Assembly (NCBI GenBank): GCA_022360015.1
Contig: JAKSDQ010000058.1
Location: forward strand, 1 to 64,000
Direction: 5' to 3'
Source: Cytophagales bacterium
Lineage (GTDB): Bacteria; Bacteroidota; Bacteroidia; Cytophagales; Cyclobacteriaceae
DNA length: 64,000 nucleotides
Part shown: piece after piece, positions 25,253 through 33,549 of the stretch
How positions within the stretch are numbered: position 1 is the first letter of the stretch
Layout of the letters: each line of letters starts with the position of its first letter
Notes under the pieces: model-generated
Databases searched by the model: none
What the model saw: the letters and a program-made list of their open reading frames with translations, nothing else
Told to the model about the DNA's origin: nothing
Translations under genes and position numbers: made by a program

Positions 25253-25891
25253 TTACCGGTCCGATGTACTTTGCATATACCCCTTTTGTTTCATGTATTC
25301 CCTGACCTCGTCACTTTTCATATAGAAAGAAACATGAAGCAACTGCCACCCCAGCCCGTGATCGACCGTGGCCCTGTCAGCATCCTTTTCAAATTGATAC
25401 CGGAATTTTTTGGAGGTTACATATCTGATTCCCCACCAGGCCATCCCCAGGCCGGATCTTTCCCTGTAGTAAGCAAAGTGGGCCAATTCATGGCCTATTA
25501 CACCCAACTGCCGGTTGAAATCCAACCGGTTGACAAAAGCATCAGTACTCAGAAGCAATACATAAACGTGCCGTTTTCTAGCTCTGAAAAGGTTCCGGAA
25601 TGACCAGCTCGCGGTCACAGGATGCCTGACGTTTTTTTTATATTTTATTTTAATCGTGTGGCCCGCCAATTCCGGATAATGCGACAAAGCCACATAAGTG
25701 GCGGTTTCCAGGGGATCTCCTGCCGGCAAAACGATGTTTTTAGTGGTTTTTCGCAGACTGTCGATTTTATCCTTAAAATCTGCCTCCCGGTAAATCACTC
25801 TACCGTTAATCTGCCCTGAAACATCCCTTGAAAGCAAGGTTATGACAACAAGCAAGCCACAACATACAGGGGTTTTAAAAATAAATCTCAT
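25253..25891 (-). CDS. Secreted HExxH metalloprotease candidate
   Basis: The 212-aa protein has a signal peptide (hydrophobic residues 8-26 ending SGQ). Zinc-binding GVIGHELAHFAYY lies at about residues 130-142, and downstream FEKDADRATVDHG supplies a Glu/Asp as a possible third ligand (HExxH ... EKDAD, as in gluzincin-like families). It is probably periplasmic or surface-exposed. The protein family is not recognised further, and the substrate is unknown. It is followed downstream by the convergent alcohol dehydrogenase gene. Confidence 0.65.
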   Translation of the reverse strand: MRFIFKTPVCCGLLVVITLLSRDVSGQINGRVIYREADFKDKIDSLRKTTKNIVLPAGDPLETATYVALSHYPELAGHTIKIKYKKNVRHPVTASWSFRNLFRARKRHVYVLLLSTDAFVNRLDFNRQLGVIGHELAHFAYYRERSGLGMAWWGIRYVTSKKFRYQFEKDADRATVDHGLGWQLLHVSFYMKSDEVREYMKQKGYMQSTSDR

Positions 25892-25954
25892 GCTTTATAA
25901 ATGCGTTTTTGATCGATTTAGTTTGCGGTTTTGATGGAAAGATCATTTTTTGGG

Positions 25955-25997
25955 ATAAGCTTTTACTTTTGCGCCATCTTTCAAGAAATTAATGGCA
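25955..25997. repeat. 43-bp copy of an internal infC segment
   Basis: These 43 bases match 42848-42890, inside infC, at 42 of 43 positions and in the same strand orientation; the one difference is G at 25973 against T at 42866. The match begins ATAAGCTTTTACTTTTGC and ends AATTAATGGCA. Flanking bases differ at once. It lies between the metalloprotease and tesB genes and does not extend either frame. Confidence 0.85.
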
Positions 25998-26010
25998 CCA
26001 AGACACAAAG
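25996..26010. repeat. Dispersed repeat unit CACCAAGACACAAAG
   Basis: This 15-mer recurs exactly at 58488-58502 in a palindromic element. It overlaps the end of the infC-derived segment by two bases. Confidence 0.6.
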
Positions 26011-26050
26011 AAACACAACAATACTCACGTCTGCCGGTGCCTGCCACCAA

Positions 26051-26908
26051 CTATTTATTCATCGACCGGATTAATCCCTCCTGTGCCACAGATGCTACCA
26101 GAAGGCCGTTCCGGTCAAAGATTTTTCCCCGGGTAAACCCCCGTGAATTTGATGCACTGGGGCTGTCAATCGCATATAACAGCCAATCATCCATATTAAA
26201 TTCCCTATGAAACCACATGGCATGATCGAGGCTCGCCAGAAATATTTTGTTGATGTCGATGTGTTCCCGATGTGGCAGCAAAGCGGTTCCCAGCAAATTG
26301 TAGTCCGAAGCATAAGCCAAAACAGCCTGATGCAACCTGGTATCTTTAGGCAGAGAGTTCTTGGCTTTGAACCATACGTGCTGAAAAGGAGGTATGTTTT
26401 TAGCCTCCAACGGATTCAGGTCGTCAACCCTCCTGAACGCTATGGGCCGCGACCGGGTCAACCGGCGATAGATCTCAGGTGCTTTTTCCCGGTAGTTATC
26501 TGCCATTTTTTCTTCGGAAAGACTATCTTCCGGAGGTGATACTTCCGGCATGTTAACCTGGTGATCAAAGCCCTCCTGAACCAGTTGAAAAGAAGCAGAC
26601 ATATTAAAAATAGCCCTTCCGTGTTGAATGGCCACCACCCTTCGGGTTGTAAAGCTGCCCCCGTCCCTGATCCGGTCTACCTCATAGATAATTGGCGTAC
26701 TGATGTCGCCAGTCAATATAAAATAACCATGAAGAGAATGGACAAACCTGTCATCAGGCACCGTCTGGTAGGCTGCATAAAGGGATTGTGCCAACACCTG
26801 ACCGCCAAAAACCCGGTTCCAGGGTGCCTGATAGTTTTGTCCCCTGAATATATTTTCTTCTATTTTTTCCAGATTCAGCAGGTCAATAAGCGCTTCAATA
26901 GTTTGCAT
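26051..26908 (-). CDS. tesB: Acyl-CoA thioesterase II (TesB)
   Basis: The 285-aa protein has a double hot-dog fold and hydrolyses acyl-CoA to fatty acid and CoA in the cytosol. Characteristic segments are NIFRGQNYQAPWNRVFGGQVLAQSL (positions ~18-42; begins NIFRGQ, ends VLAQSL), SLHGYFILTGD, the second-domain LASLDHAMWFHREF, and the SRGFTRGKIFDRNG C-terminus. Catalytic Asp, Gln and Thr/Ser positions are compatible with the family. ATG 26908 is preceded by an A-rich leader. No operon partner is evident. Confidence 0.92.
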   Translation of the reverse strand: MQTIEALIDLLNLEKIEENIFRGQNYQAPWNRVFGGQVLAQSLYAAYQTVPDDRFVHSLHGYFILTGDISTPIIYEVDRIRDGGSFTTRRVVAIQHGRAIFNMSASFQLVQEGFDHQVNMPEVSPPEDSLSEEKMADNYREKAPEIYRRLTRSRPIAFRRVDDLNPLEAKNIPPFQHVWFKAKNSLPKDTRLHQAVLAYASDYNLLGTALLPHREHIDINKIFLASLDHAMWFHREFNMDDWLLYAIDSPSASNSRGFTRGKIFDRNGLLVASVAQEGLIRSMNK

Positions 26909-27294
26909 CCGTTTCTTTTTTTTGCCCTAAACTAAAAAAACCGGCCAAACATGCCGGGCTCAATTTTACTAAAAACTATCGGCGAAATTCCAATTTTGGG
27001 AAAAAAGTTCAAATATTGGAAAATTTTGCCAGAAAGGTAAGGCGTATTTTTTTCAAAAAACAAAATACTAACCCTCTTAACTATCTAATTATCAATTCGC
27101 TGAAAAATTATTCCTGTTTTCTGGCATCGATTAACCTGAAATGGAACAGATATTGGGCTTTCCGTACATGTCAACATCTTGTAAAATGTAAACTTATGAA
27201 TTTAATAAAATGTGATCCGCTAGCCTTTTGATCACGGTGAGGCTACTATGGATGGTCCTTCCAAGCACTTGGAAGGATTTTTTTTTGTCAACGA
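26909..27294 (+). ncRNA. Candidate small RNA ending in an orphan terminator (RNA likely within 27180-27287)
   Basis: The 386-bp interval has no convincing gene; both neighbours are on the minus strand. Yet at 27256-27287 the plus strand carries a strong terminator, and before it lie nested pairings GTGATC/GATCAC and TAGCC/GGCTA (about 27210-27246). An independent plus-strand transcript of roughly 80-300 nt would explain these. No clear promoter was found. Confidence 0.4.
27256..27287 (+). terminator. Strong intrinsic terminator, plus strand
   Basis: TCCTTCCAAG-CA-CTTGGAAGGA followed by eight or more T. The plus strand has no recognised gene upstream for many kilobases (the last is at 25134). 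Confidence 0.8.
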
Positions 27295-28734
27295 TTAATG
27301 CTTCACCTTCTCCGGATTGTATTGCGGATTCGGCTCATGGGGCACAGGAGCTTTTACATGCCGACGCCACTGCCTTAACAGGGTCAATAATTCCCGGGTT
27401 TTTTCAGGTTTTTTCCCTGCCAGATTATTTCTTTCTCCTGTATCTACGCTGAGATTGTATAATTCCAAACCATGATCTTCAAAGTATTCGTGCAACTTCC
27501 AATCGCCCAACCGCACTACCGATCCCGGTCTGGTCCGGAACAAGGGGTCTCTGCCGTCGTCTTTCTCCGGGTTGTATGCCTGTAGATAAATGGGAAAATG
27601 CCAGTATAAAGGCCTTTGGGGGAGTTTTTCACCACGGAACAACGGCAGCAGGCTGATGCCGTCCATCTCATTATCGTTTAGCTCAATGCCCAGTATTTCC
27701 CTGAAGGTGGGAAAAAAATCAAGATTTACAATGGGGTAGTCCGATGTAGAAGCCGGTGCCACCTGATCCGGCCACTTTATTATACAAGGAACCCTGATTC
27801 CTCCTTCGTAATAACTGCCTTTACCACCCCTTAACGGATGTTGGTTGGAAATCGACCGGATACCTCCGTTATCAGAAGTGAAAATAATGATGGTATGATC
27901 AGTAAGATCTAATGCGTCCAGTCCCGCCAATATCTTCCCGACATTAGCATCCACAGTTTCGATCATGGCTGCATAAACAGGATTGGAATGACCATTTGTC
28001 ACTTTTTTGTTTTTATATTGGTTGACCAGTAATTCTTTACCAATTAATGGTGTATGTACGGCATAAAAAGGCAGGTAAACAAAAAATGGTTTGTTTTTAT
28101 AGCTACGAATAAAACCAAGCACCTCATCGGCCAGGCGGTCAGTCAGATATTCTCCGGCAACACCATCTTCTATATAATCGATCTTATAAGGACTCAGATA
28201 ACCTGCCTTACCCGGATTGCCACGATGCGAACCACCGACATTAATATCAAACCCCTGTATTTTAGGATCATCACCTAAATGCCATTTTCCAAAGGTCCCG
28301 GTGGTGTATCCAGCCATTTTGAAGAGTTCGGCAATCGTGAGAATTTTTTCCGGCAAAACCTCATTATTCGGAGTAGGAATTATTTTTCGCTCCCGGCTCG
28401 GACCTCTGTCAGAATTGGCCACGGTGTAAATGCCATGCCTTGGCGTATGCTGGCCACTCATCAAACAGGCCCTGCTGGGTGCGCAGTTAGCTGCCCCTGC
28501 ATAGGCCTGGGTAAAAACCATACCCGATTGCGCCAGTCGGTCGATATGAGGCGTTTCGTAAAAATCACTGCCCTGATAGCCTGTATCAGTCCATCCCAGG
28601 TCATCGACATTGATAAAAATAACATTAGGCTTTCTTTGCGGATAAGCCAGATCAACAAAGAAAATACAGCTACCCAGTACCAATACTGACCAAATTATTC
28701 CTATTCTCACTGAAAATGTAAATACGCAGGTCAT
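27295..28734 (-). CDS. Type I sulfatase 1 of the glycan locus
   Basis: The 479-aa family S1 formylglycine-dependent sulfatase has metal ligands in INVDDLGW (Asp44, Asp45). Cys84 in CAPSR is the residue converted to formylglycine, followed by GKWHLG and TSDNGG. The hydrophobic N-terminus (residues 10-30) fits a signal peptide for periplasmic export. It is last in the locus, 7 nt after the neighbouring sulfatase, so it is co-transcribed. A substrate cannot be named, but its location behind SusCD implies release of sulfate from an imported oligosaccharide. The maturing radical SAM enzyme is not in the window. Confidence 0.9.
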   Translation of the reverse strand: MTCVFTFSVRIGIIWSVLVLGSCIFFVDLAYPQRKPNVIFINVDDLGWTDTGYQGSDFYETPHIDRLAQSGMVFTQAYAGAANCAPSRACLMSGQHTPRHGIYTVANSDRGPSRERKIIPTPNNEVLPEKILTIAELFKMAGYTTGTFGKWHLGDDPKIQGFDINVGGSHRGNPGKAGYLSPYKIDYIEDGVAGEYLTDRLADEVLGFIRSYKNKPFFVYLPFYAVHTPLIGKELLVNQYKNKKVTNGHSNPVYAAMIETVDANVGKILAGLDALDLTDHTIIIFTSDNGGIRSISNQHPLRGGKGSYYEGGIRVPCIIKWPDQVAPASTSDYPIVNLDFFPTFREILGIELNDNEMDGISLLPLFRGEKLPQRPLYWHFPIYLQAYNPEKDDGRDPLFRTRPGSVVRLGDWKLHEYFEDHGLELYNLSVDTGERNNLAGKKPEKTRELLTLLRQWRRHVKAPVPHEPNPQYNPEKVKH

Positions 28735-28741
28735 ATTCAGA

Positions 28742-30274
28742 CTAATTTATTGGATGGTCAACAACTGTTTCCAGGCCATTCCAGGCCGGATTAGGCAACA
28801 ATGGTTTTGTATCGTGGTCTTTTAACCAGGAATTCAGCAGATCCTCCAGTTGGGCTTCCACCTCCGGGTTGGTTCCATATATATTTTGGCTTTCCCCGAT
28901 ATCCTTCGATAAATCATACAATTCCTTTCGCCCGGTTTCAAGGTCATGTATCAATTTATAATCTCCTAACCTGATGACACTTCCGGGATTACCACCCTGA
29001 TTGGCATAATGTGGATAATGCCAGAATAGGGGCCTGTGCTTTGTCTCCGCCGCCCCGGCATCGTCCAGCAGGTCAATACCGTCCACTTCAGGAAATTTCG
29101 AAACGATTCCAGCGTATTTCAATACGGTGGGAAATATATCAGCACCTGTAACGGGCCATGATCTTTTCACCCCTTTCTGATCACTTCCGGGATCCCTGAC
29201 AATAAAAGGTACCCTGATCCCCCCTTCGTAAAGCCATCCTTTTCCGGCACGGAGAGGCAAATTGGAGGTAGGGCTCCCTTCGGCCGTAGACAATCCACCG
29301 TTGTCTGACGTGAATACGATCAAGGTATTGTCATACAAATCATTGTCCTTCAGGTAGGTGATCAACCTGCCAATATTGGTATCCAGACTTTCAATCATGG
29401 CCGCATATACCGGGTTTGACTGAATAAGCCTTTCACGGTAACGATGCGCCTTACCTGTTGCAAATGGCATCCACGGCTGATCGTAATTGAATTCATTCAA
29501 CGTATCAAGGCCTAACAAATATTTTTTGTTCGTATATTTCTCAATCAATCCTTCAGGGGCTTGCAGCGGTGTATGGACCAGATAGTAGGAAAGACAAATA
29601 AACAGGGGGTGTTGCTTGTTTGCTTCGATCGCTTCGATGGTTTCGGTGGTAAGCCGGTCAGGTAAATATTCGCCGGGCACACCGTCGGGAAGCCTGGGGT
29701 TACCGTAGGGAGAAAAGTAGCCATGATAGCCATTTTTGATGTCTTTTAACGGGGCCCCTCTACGCCAGCCGCCTATGTTTGTGTCGTAACCTTGCTTTTC
29801 AGGCCAGAACTTTTCCTCTTCACCCAAGTGCCACTTGCCAGTGAAAATGGTCTTGTACCCATTTTGGCCAAGCACCTCAGCCAGTGTTGTTTCTGCCGAA
29901 TCTAACTGAAATTTGGTATCCGGTACAATCCACCGGTCGTTGGGGGTGGGGCCCGTATAGGCTTTCCGGCCCTTAATCCAGTCCGTTACGCCGGTTTTTA
30001 AAGCATATTTCCCGGTCTGAAAGCTGGCCCTCGAGGGGGAGCATACCGGGCAATTGGCATAACCATTGGTAAATAGCATGCCATCAGCCGCTAGTTGATC
30101 CAGATAAGGTGTTTCATAAAATTTACTTCCGTACGCCCCAAGGTCTGTCCAGCCCAAATCATCGGTGATGATCAACAATACGTTGGGAGGCTTTTGCTGC
30201 TCAGGCTGACAGGATAACGTGGACAAAGCAAGGGACAGCACCAAAACAACACGGTTAAAATAATTAGTTTTCAT
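28742..30274 (-). CDS. Type I sulfatase 2, lipoprotein
   Basis: The 510-aa S1 sulfatase has a lipoprotein signal (lipobox ending at Cys22, STLSC), metal ligands in ITDDLGW, the formylglycine site Cys78 in CSPSR, GKWHLGEE, and TSDNGGLS. It is close in layout to sulfatase 1 (both share ETPYLDQLA/ETPHIDRLA and LRAGKGWLYEGGIRVP-type segments), suggesting tandem duplication and divergence. Its start overlaps the preceding gene by 11 nt, so translation is coupled. Lipidation points to membrane attachment, facing the periplasm or surface. Confidence 0.9.
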   Translation of the reverse strand: MKTNYFNRVVLVLSLALSTLSCQPEQQKPPNVLLIITDDLGWTDLGAYGSKFYETPYLDQLAADGMLFTNGYANCPVCSPSRASFQTGKYALKTGVTDWIKGRKAYTGPTPNDRWIVPDTKFQLDSAETTLAEVLGQNGYKTIFTGKWHLGEEEKFWPEKQGYDTNIGGWRRGAPLKDIKNGYHGYFSPYGNPRLPDGVPGEYLPDRLTTETIEAIEANKQHPLFICLSYYLVHTPLQAPEGLIEKYTNKKYLLGLDTLNEFNYDQPWMPFATGKAHRYRERLIQSNPVYAAMIESLDTNIGRLITYLKDNDLYDNTLIVFTSDNGGLSTAEGSPTSNLPLRAGKGWLYEGGIRVPFIVRDPGSDQKGVKRSWPVTGADIFPTVLKYAGIVSKFPEVDGIDLLDDAGAAETKHRPLFWHYPHYANQGGNPGSVIRLGDYKLIHDLETGRKELYDLSKDIGESQNIYGTNPEVEAQLEDLLNSWLKDHDTKPLLPNPAWNGLETVVDHPIN

Positions 30275-31757
30275 GTACGTAATTTTCTGTACTTCCCAAT
30301 AATTCCTTTTCCCAGTAATTTAAAAGATCTTCATCACTGATATCCGGGCTTAACCCGATGCTTTCCATATTTCTTTTAAACCTTCCCTGCATCAGCTCTT
30401 CTGCGGCTTTGATAGCACGCGGATCTTCAGGGTATTCTCCCAGGTCATATTTTTCCAGCCAGTCATCCATTTGGCCCTTCAACGACTGTAATTGCTGGCT
30501 GTATTCCGGGTTGGTGGCCAGGTTGTTTATTTCATACGGGTCGTTTTTCAGGTCATATAATTCATCAGGCGGTCTGACATCAGACATGAAACGGCTTTGT
30601 ATCTCATCCAGTTCTCCTTTTTTGTAGAGTATCCGCATCAGCGTTAACATCGGGTACCTGTACTTTTTATAGGCGTTAAACTGGGTATAAGGCCTTTCGG
30701 GATAAAAGTTCCGGATATATTTGAAATCTGTGGTTCTGACAGCGCGGATGCGGTCAACGGTCTCGTCCCTTCTGTCCCTCATTGTTGCAAGGAATGTTCT
30801 ATCCGGTTGATCCTTGTCCAGAAAATTCCGGCCCTGTATATGATCCGGGATCCGGATTCCGGCCAGGGCCAGGCTGGCCGCGGCTATGTCTATATTGCTA
30901 ACCAATTGCCCGGACCATTGATTGGCCCCTTCGCCATTGAGCCTCCTGACAATCAGCGGGGTGTTGGTGCCGGGATCGTAGAGAAATTGCTTTCCCCTTA
31001 TGTGCGGTCGTCCCTGATCGCCAAAAAAGAAGACAATGGTGTTTTCCGTAAGCCCGTCCGCTTCCAGATCTTTAAGTATTTTGCCTACTTCAACATCCAC
31101 CAATTGGATGGTTTCCAGATACATGGCCCAATCCTTTCTGGCCAGGGGATGATCAACGTAGTATGGCGGCAAAAGCACCTCTGCCGGGTTTACAGGGTTT
31201 AATGTATCATTGTAAAAGGGACGGTGAGGAAAGGATATCTGAATTTGTGAGAAGAAAGGTTGTCCCTGAGCCCTTTGACCCCAATGGGTTCCGTCATAAA
31301 GGCTATCGAAATGATGTATAAAGTTATAATCGGTTTTACCTTTTTTGTTTTTCTCCCTGAAAGATCGGTTGGACACAAAATATCCTGCCTCTTTAAAATA
31401 AGCTGTAATTGGTTGCACACCTTCGGGTAAGCTTTGTTTAAAAGGTGTCCGATGTTGATGACAATCGATGCTGACCGGATACATACCGGTAATTAATCCG
31501 GATCTGCTGGGTGAGCAAACGGCAGTGGTTGTATGAAGATTTTCATACAAGGCCCCTTCTTTTGCCAATTGATCAAGGTAAGGTGTATAAACGGTTTTAT
31601 TGCCATAACAGCCAAGGTCTGTGCCCAGGTCATCGGCCACTATCCACAAAATGTTTGGCCGGGTGTCAGCAGTGCCGGAGTTAGTCTGCCGCTCGGCGGC
31701 GGGTTGGCACCGTACAAAAACCAAAATCAGGATTGAGATTACAGGGGTTATTTTCAT
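30264..31757 (-). CDS. Type I sulfatase 3, heparan N-sulfatase-like lipoprotein
   Basis: The product is 497 aa from ATG 31757 (a 6-residue longer start at 31775 is possible). The lipobox VRC is followed by a spacer, then NILWIVADDLGTDLGCYG and the formylglycine Cys in CSPSRSGLITGMYP. The latter segment and VSIDCHQHRT resemble N-sulfoglucosamine sulfohydrolases (sulfamidase-type S1 subfamily). The C-terminus contains DPYEINNLA, a common sulfatase tail. It is followed by sulfatase 2 with an 11-nt overlap. If the subfamily impression holds, the glycan may carry sulfated amino sugars; that is inference. Confidence 0.87.
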   Translation of the reverse strand: MKITPVISILILVFVRCQPAAERQTNSGTADTRPNILWIVADDLGTDLGCYGNKTVYTPYLDQLAKEGALYENLHTTTAVCSPSRSGLITGMYPVSIDCHQHRTPFKQSLPEGVQPITAYFKEAGYFVSNRSFREKNKKGKTDYNFIHHFDSLYDGTHWGQRAQGQPFFSQIQISFPHRPFYNDTLNPVNPAEVLLPPYYVDHPLARKDWAMYLETIQLVDVEVGKILKDLEADGLTENTIVFFFGDQGRPHIRGKQFLYDPGTNTPLIVRRLNGEGANQWSGQLVSNIDIAAASLALAGIRIPDHIQGRNFLDKDQPDRTFLATMRDRRDETVDRIRAVRTTDFKYIRNFYPERPYTQFNAYKKYRYPMLTLMRILYKKGELDEIQSRFMSDVRPPDELYDLKNDPYEINNLATNPEYSQQLQSLKGQMDDWLEKYDLGEYPEDPRAIKAAEELMQGRFKRNMESIGLSPDISDEDLLNYWEKELLGSTENYVHEN

Positions 31758-31919
31758 CGTAAGCAGGGTTATCATTCTTTAATTGTTCAATATAAAAAAA
31801 TATGTCGATTTTTTCTGCGGTATATTCCGGCCCGTTTTCAAGCTTCTAATGGTCCATGGTAAAATATTCCGTAGCCGGCAACGTCAGGAAGTTCGCCGGA
31901 TGTTATGATACTCAGCGGG

Positions 31920-33410
31920 TCAGTCATCTCCGGCCTTGTAGGTTTTGCTGGCGAACTTAAACACATCCGATTCAGTTCTTGCGCCCTCCATTATCATGGA
32001 TAATTCCTGCACTTTTTCGGGAAAGGATGAAGCAAGGTTGTTTTCTTCCGAAAGGTCATCTGCCAGGTTGTAAAGCTCAGCCGGAGGAACGGGGTTACGG
32101 TTGACATCATATTGCACCAGTTTCCAGTTTTCTTTCCTCAGCGCCATGCGGCCGCCGCGTTCATGAAACTCCCAATACAGGTAATCATGTTTCTGCTGCC
32201 GGTCTCCCTGCCCAATGAGAACGGGTAAAAATGAAATCCCGTCGATACCTGCGGGGGGTGTCAATCCGGTAATTTCGGCAAAAGTGGGCAATACATCCCA
32301 AAATGCAGAAATATGATCTGAAACCGTGCCCGGCTGTATTTTGTCAGGCCAATAAGCCAGCATCGGCACCCTGATGCCACCTTCATACAAATCTCTTTTA
32401 TAACCTCGTAATGGCCCATTACTGTCAAAATAATCAGGATCCGCACCACCCTCCATGTGAGGGCCATTGTCAGAGGTGAAAATAATCAAAGTGTTTTTTT
32501 CCATACCCAATGCACGGACCTTTTCAACCACCTCGCCAACCATATCATCCAGGTGAGTGACCATAGCGACAAAGGCGGCATGGCCTTCAGGCTGGGAGCC
32601 ATAGGGCCCTAGTTTGAAATGCGCTCCTTCATCTACCCCTTCATAAGATTTTTCAGGAAGAAACTTTCCACGAAACTTTTCCATATACGCTTCAGGGGCC
32701 ACCAATTCCGCATGGGGTTGCACAGCCGCGTAGAAAAGGAAGAAAGTGGTGTCTTTATTGCTTTCAATAAAATTCAAAACATTTTCCTGAATTAAATCCG
32801 GAGCGTATGCTTCGGTGGCGCTACCTTCGTTCTGTTTCAGATAGATCTTTTCTTGATTATGCCAAAGGTGCCATGGGTAATAATTGTGTGCCAGTCTTTG
32901 GCAATTGTAACCGTAAAACTCATCAAATCCCTGAAAACCAGGGTCTCCTTCAGACCCCGGATAGCCAAGCCCCCATTTACCAAAAATACCGTTTACATAA
33001 CCCGCCCCTTTGAGCATCTCCGCCAGTGTGAAGGTATTGTCAGGCATGGGCCACTGACCTTCGGGCCGCACTTCCTTGTTGCCCCTAATGGGGGTGTGCC
33101 CGGTGTGCAACCCGGTCATCAGGGCAGATCTTGAAGGCGCACATACCGTAGATCCCGCGTAGTGATTAGTAAATTTAATGCCCTTTTCGGCGAGTTTGTC
33201 AATGTGGGGGGTTTGAAATCCGGCTTGCCCAAAACAACTCAAATCACCATATCCCAGATCGTCGGCAAGTATGTAAATAATGTTAGGATGGCCTGGCAAA
33301 TCCCGGGGCACTTCCGGGGATTGCTTTTGATTGGCCGGGGAACAACCTCCGGCAAGAACAGCACAAATACCAGTGGTCAGCAGGATGATATAGGATGATT
33401 TAACTTTCAT
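31920..33410 (-). CDS. Type I sulfatase 4, arylsulfatase A-like lipoprotein
   Basis: The 496-aa lipoprotein (lipobox AGGC, Cys23) has metal ligands in ILADDLGYGDLSCFG and the formylglycine Cys90 in CAPSRSALMTG. GHTPIRGN, FGKWGLGYPGSEG and TSDNGPHMEGGADPDYF give an N-acetylgalactosamine- or arylsulfatase-like pattern, different from the other three. It is first of the four sulfatases after SusD (139-nt gap). Export with lipid anchoring suggests action at the outer membrane or in the periplasm. Confidence 0.9.
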   Translation of the reverse strand: MKVKSSYIILLTTGICAVLAGGCSPANQKQSPEVPRDLPGHPNIIYILADDLGYGDLSCFGQAGFQTPHIDKLAEKGIKFTNHYAGSTVCAPSRSALMTGLHTGHTPIRGNKEVRPEGQWPMPDNTFTLAEMLKGAGYVNGIFGKWGLGYPGSEGDPGFQGFDEFYGYNCQRLAHNYYPWHLWHNQEKIYLKQNEGSATEAYAPDLIQENVLNFIESNKDTTFFLFYAAVQPHAELVAPEAYMEKFRGKFLPEKSYEGVDEGAHFKLGPYGSQPEGHAAFVAMVTHLDDMVGEVVEKVRALGMEKNTLIIFTSDNGPHMEGGADPDYFDSNGPLRGYKRDLYEGGIRVPMLAYWPDKIQPGTVSDHISAFWDVLPTFAEITGLTPPAGIDGISFLPVLIGQGDRQQKHDYLYWEFHERGGRMALRKENWKLVQYDVNRNPVPPAELYNLADDLSEENNLASSFPEKVQELSMIMEGARTESDVFKFASKTYKAGDD

Positions 33411-33549
33411 TGGGGATGGGGTAATTTACAGGGTTAATATCTCATTGAAATTACTAATTAATAAAAATATCAGGGATTTTTTAGTAAAAGGTAAAGAAAA
33501 AGCCTTTCGGCCAGTTCCTTACCCTGTTGGAAAAAATAATACCCATTTG

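Noticed and set aside
27016-27231. 71-codon TTG frame before the orphan terminator
   Set aside because: Poor composition, no recognised domain and no support; the region is better explained as a non-coding transcript.
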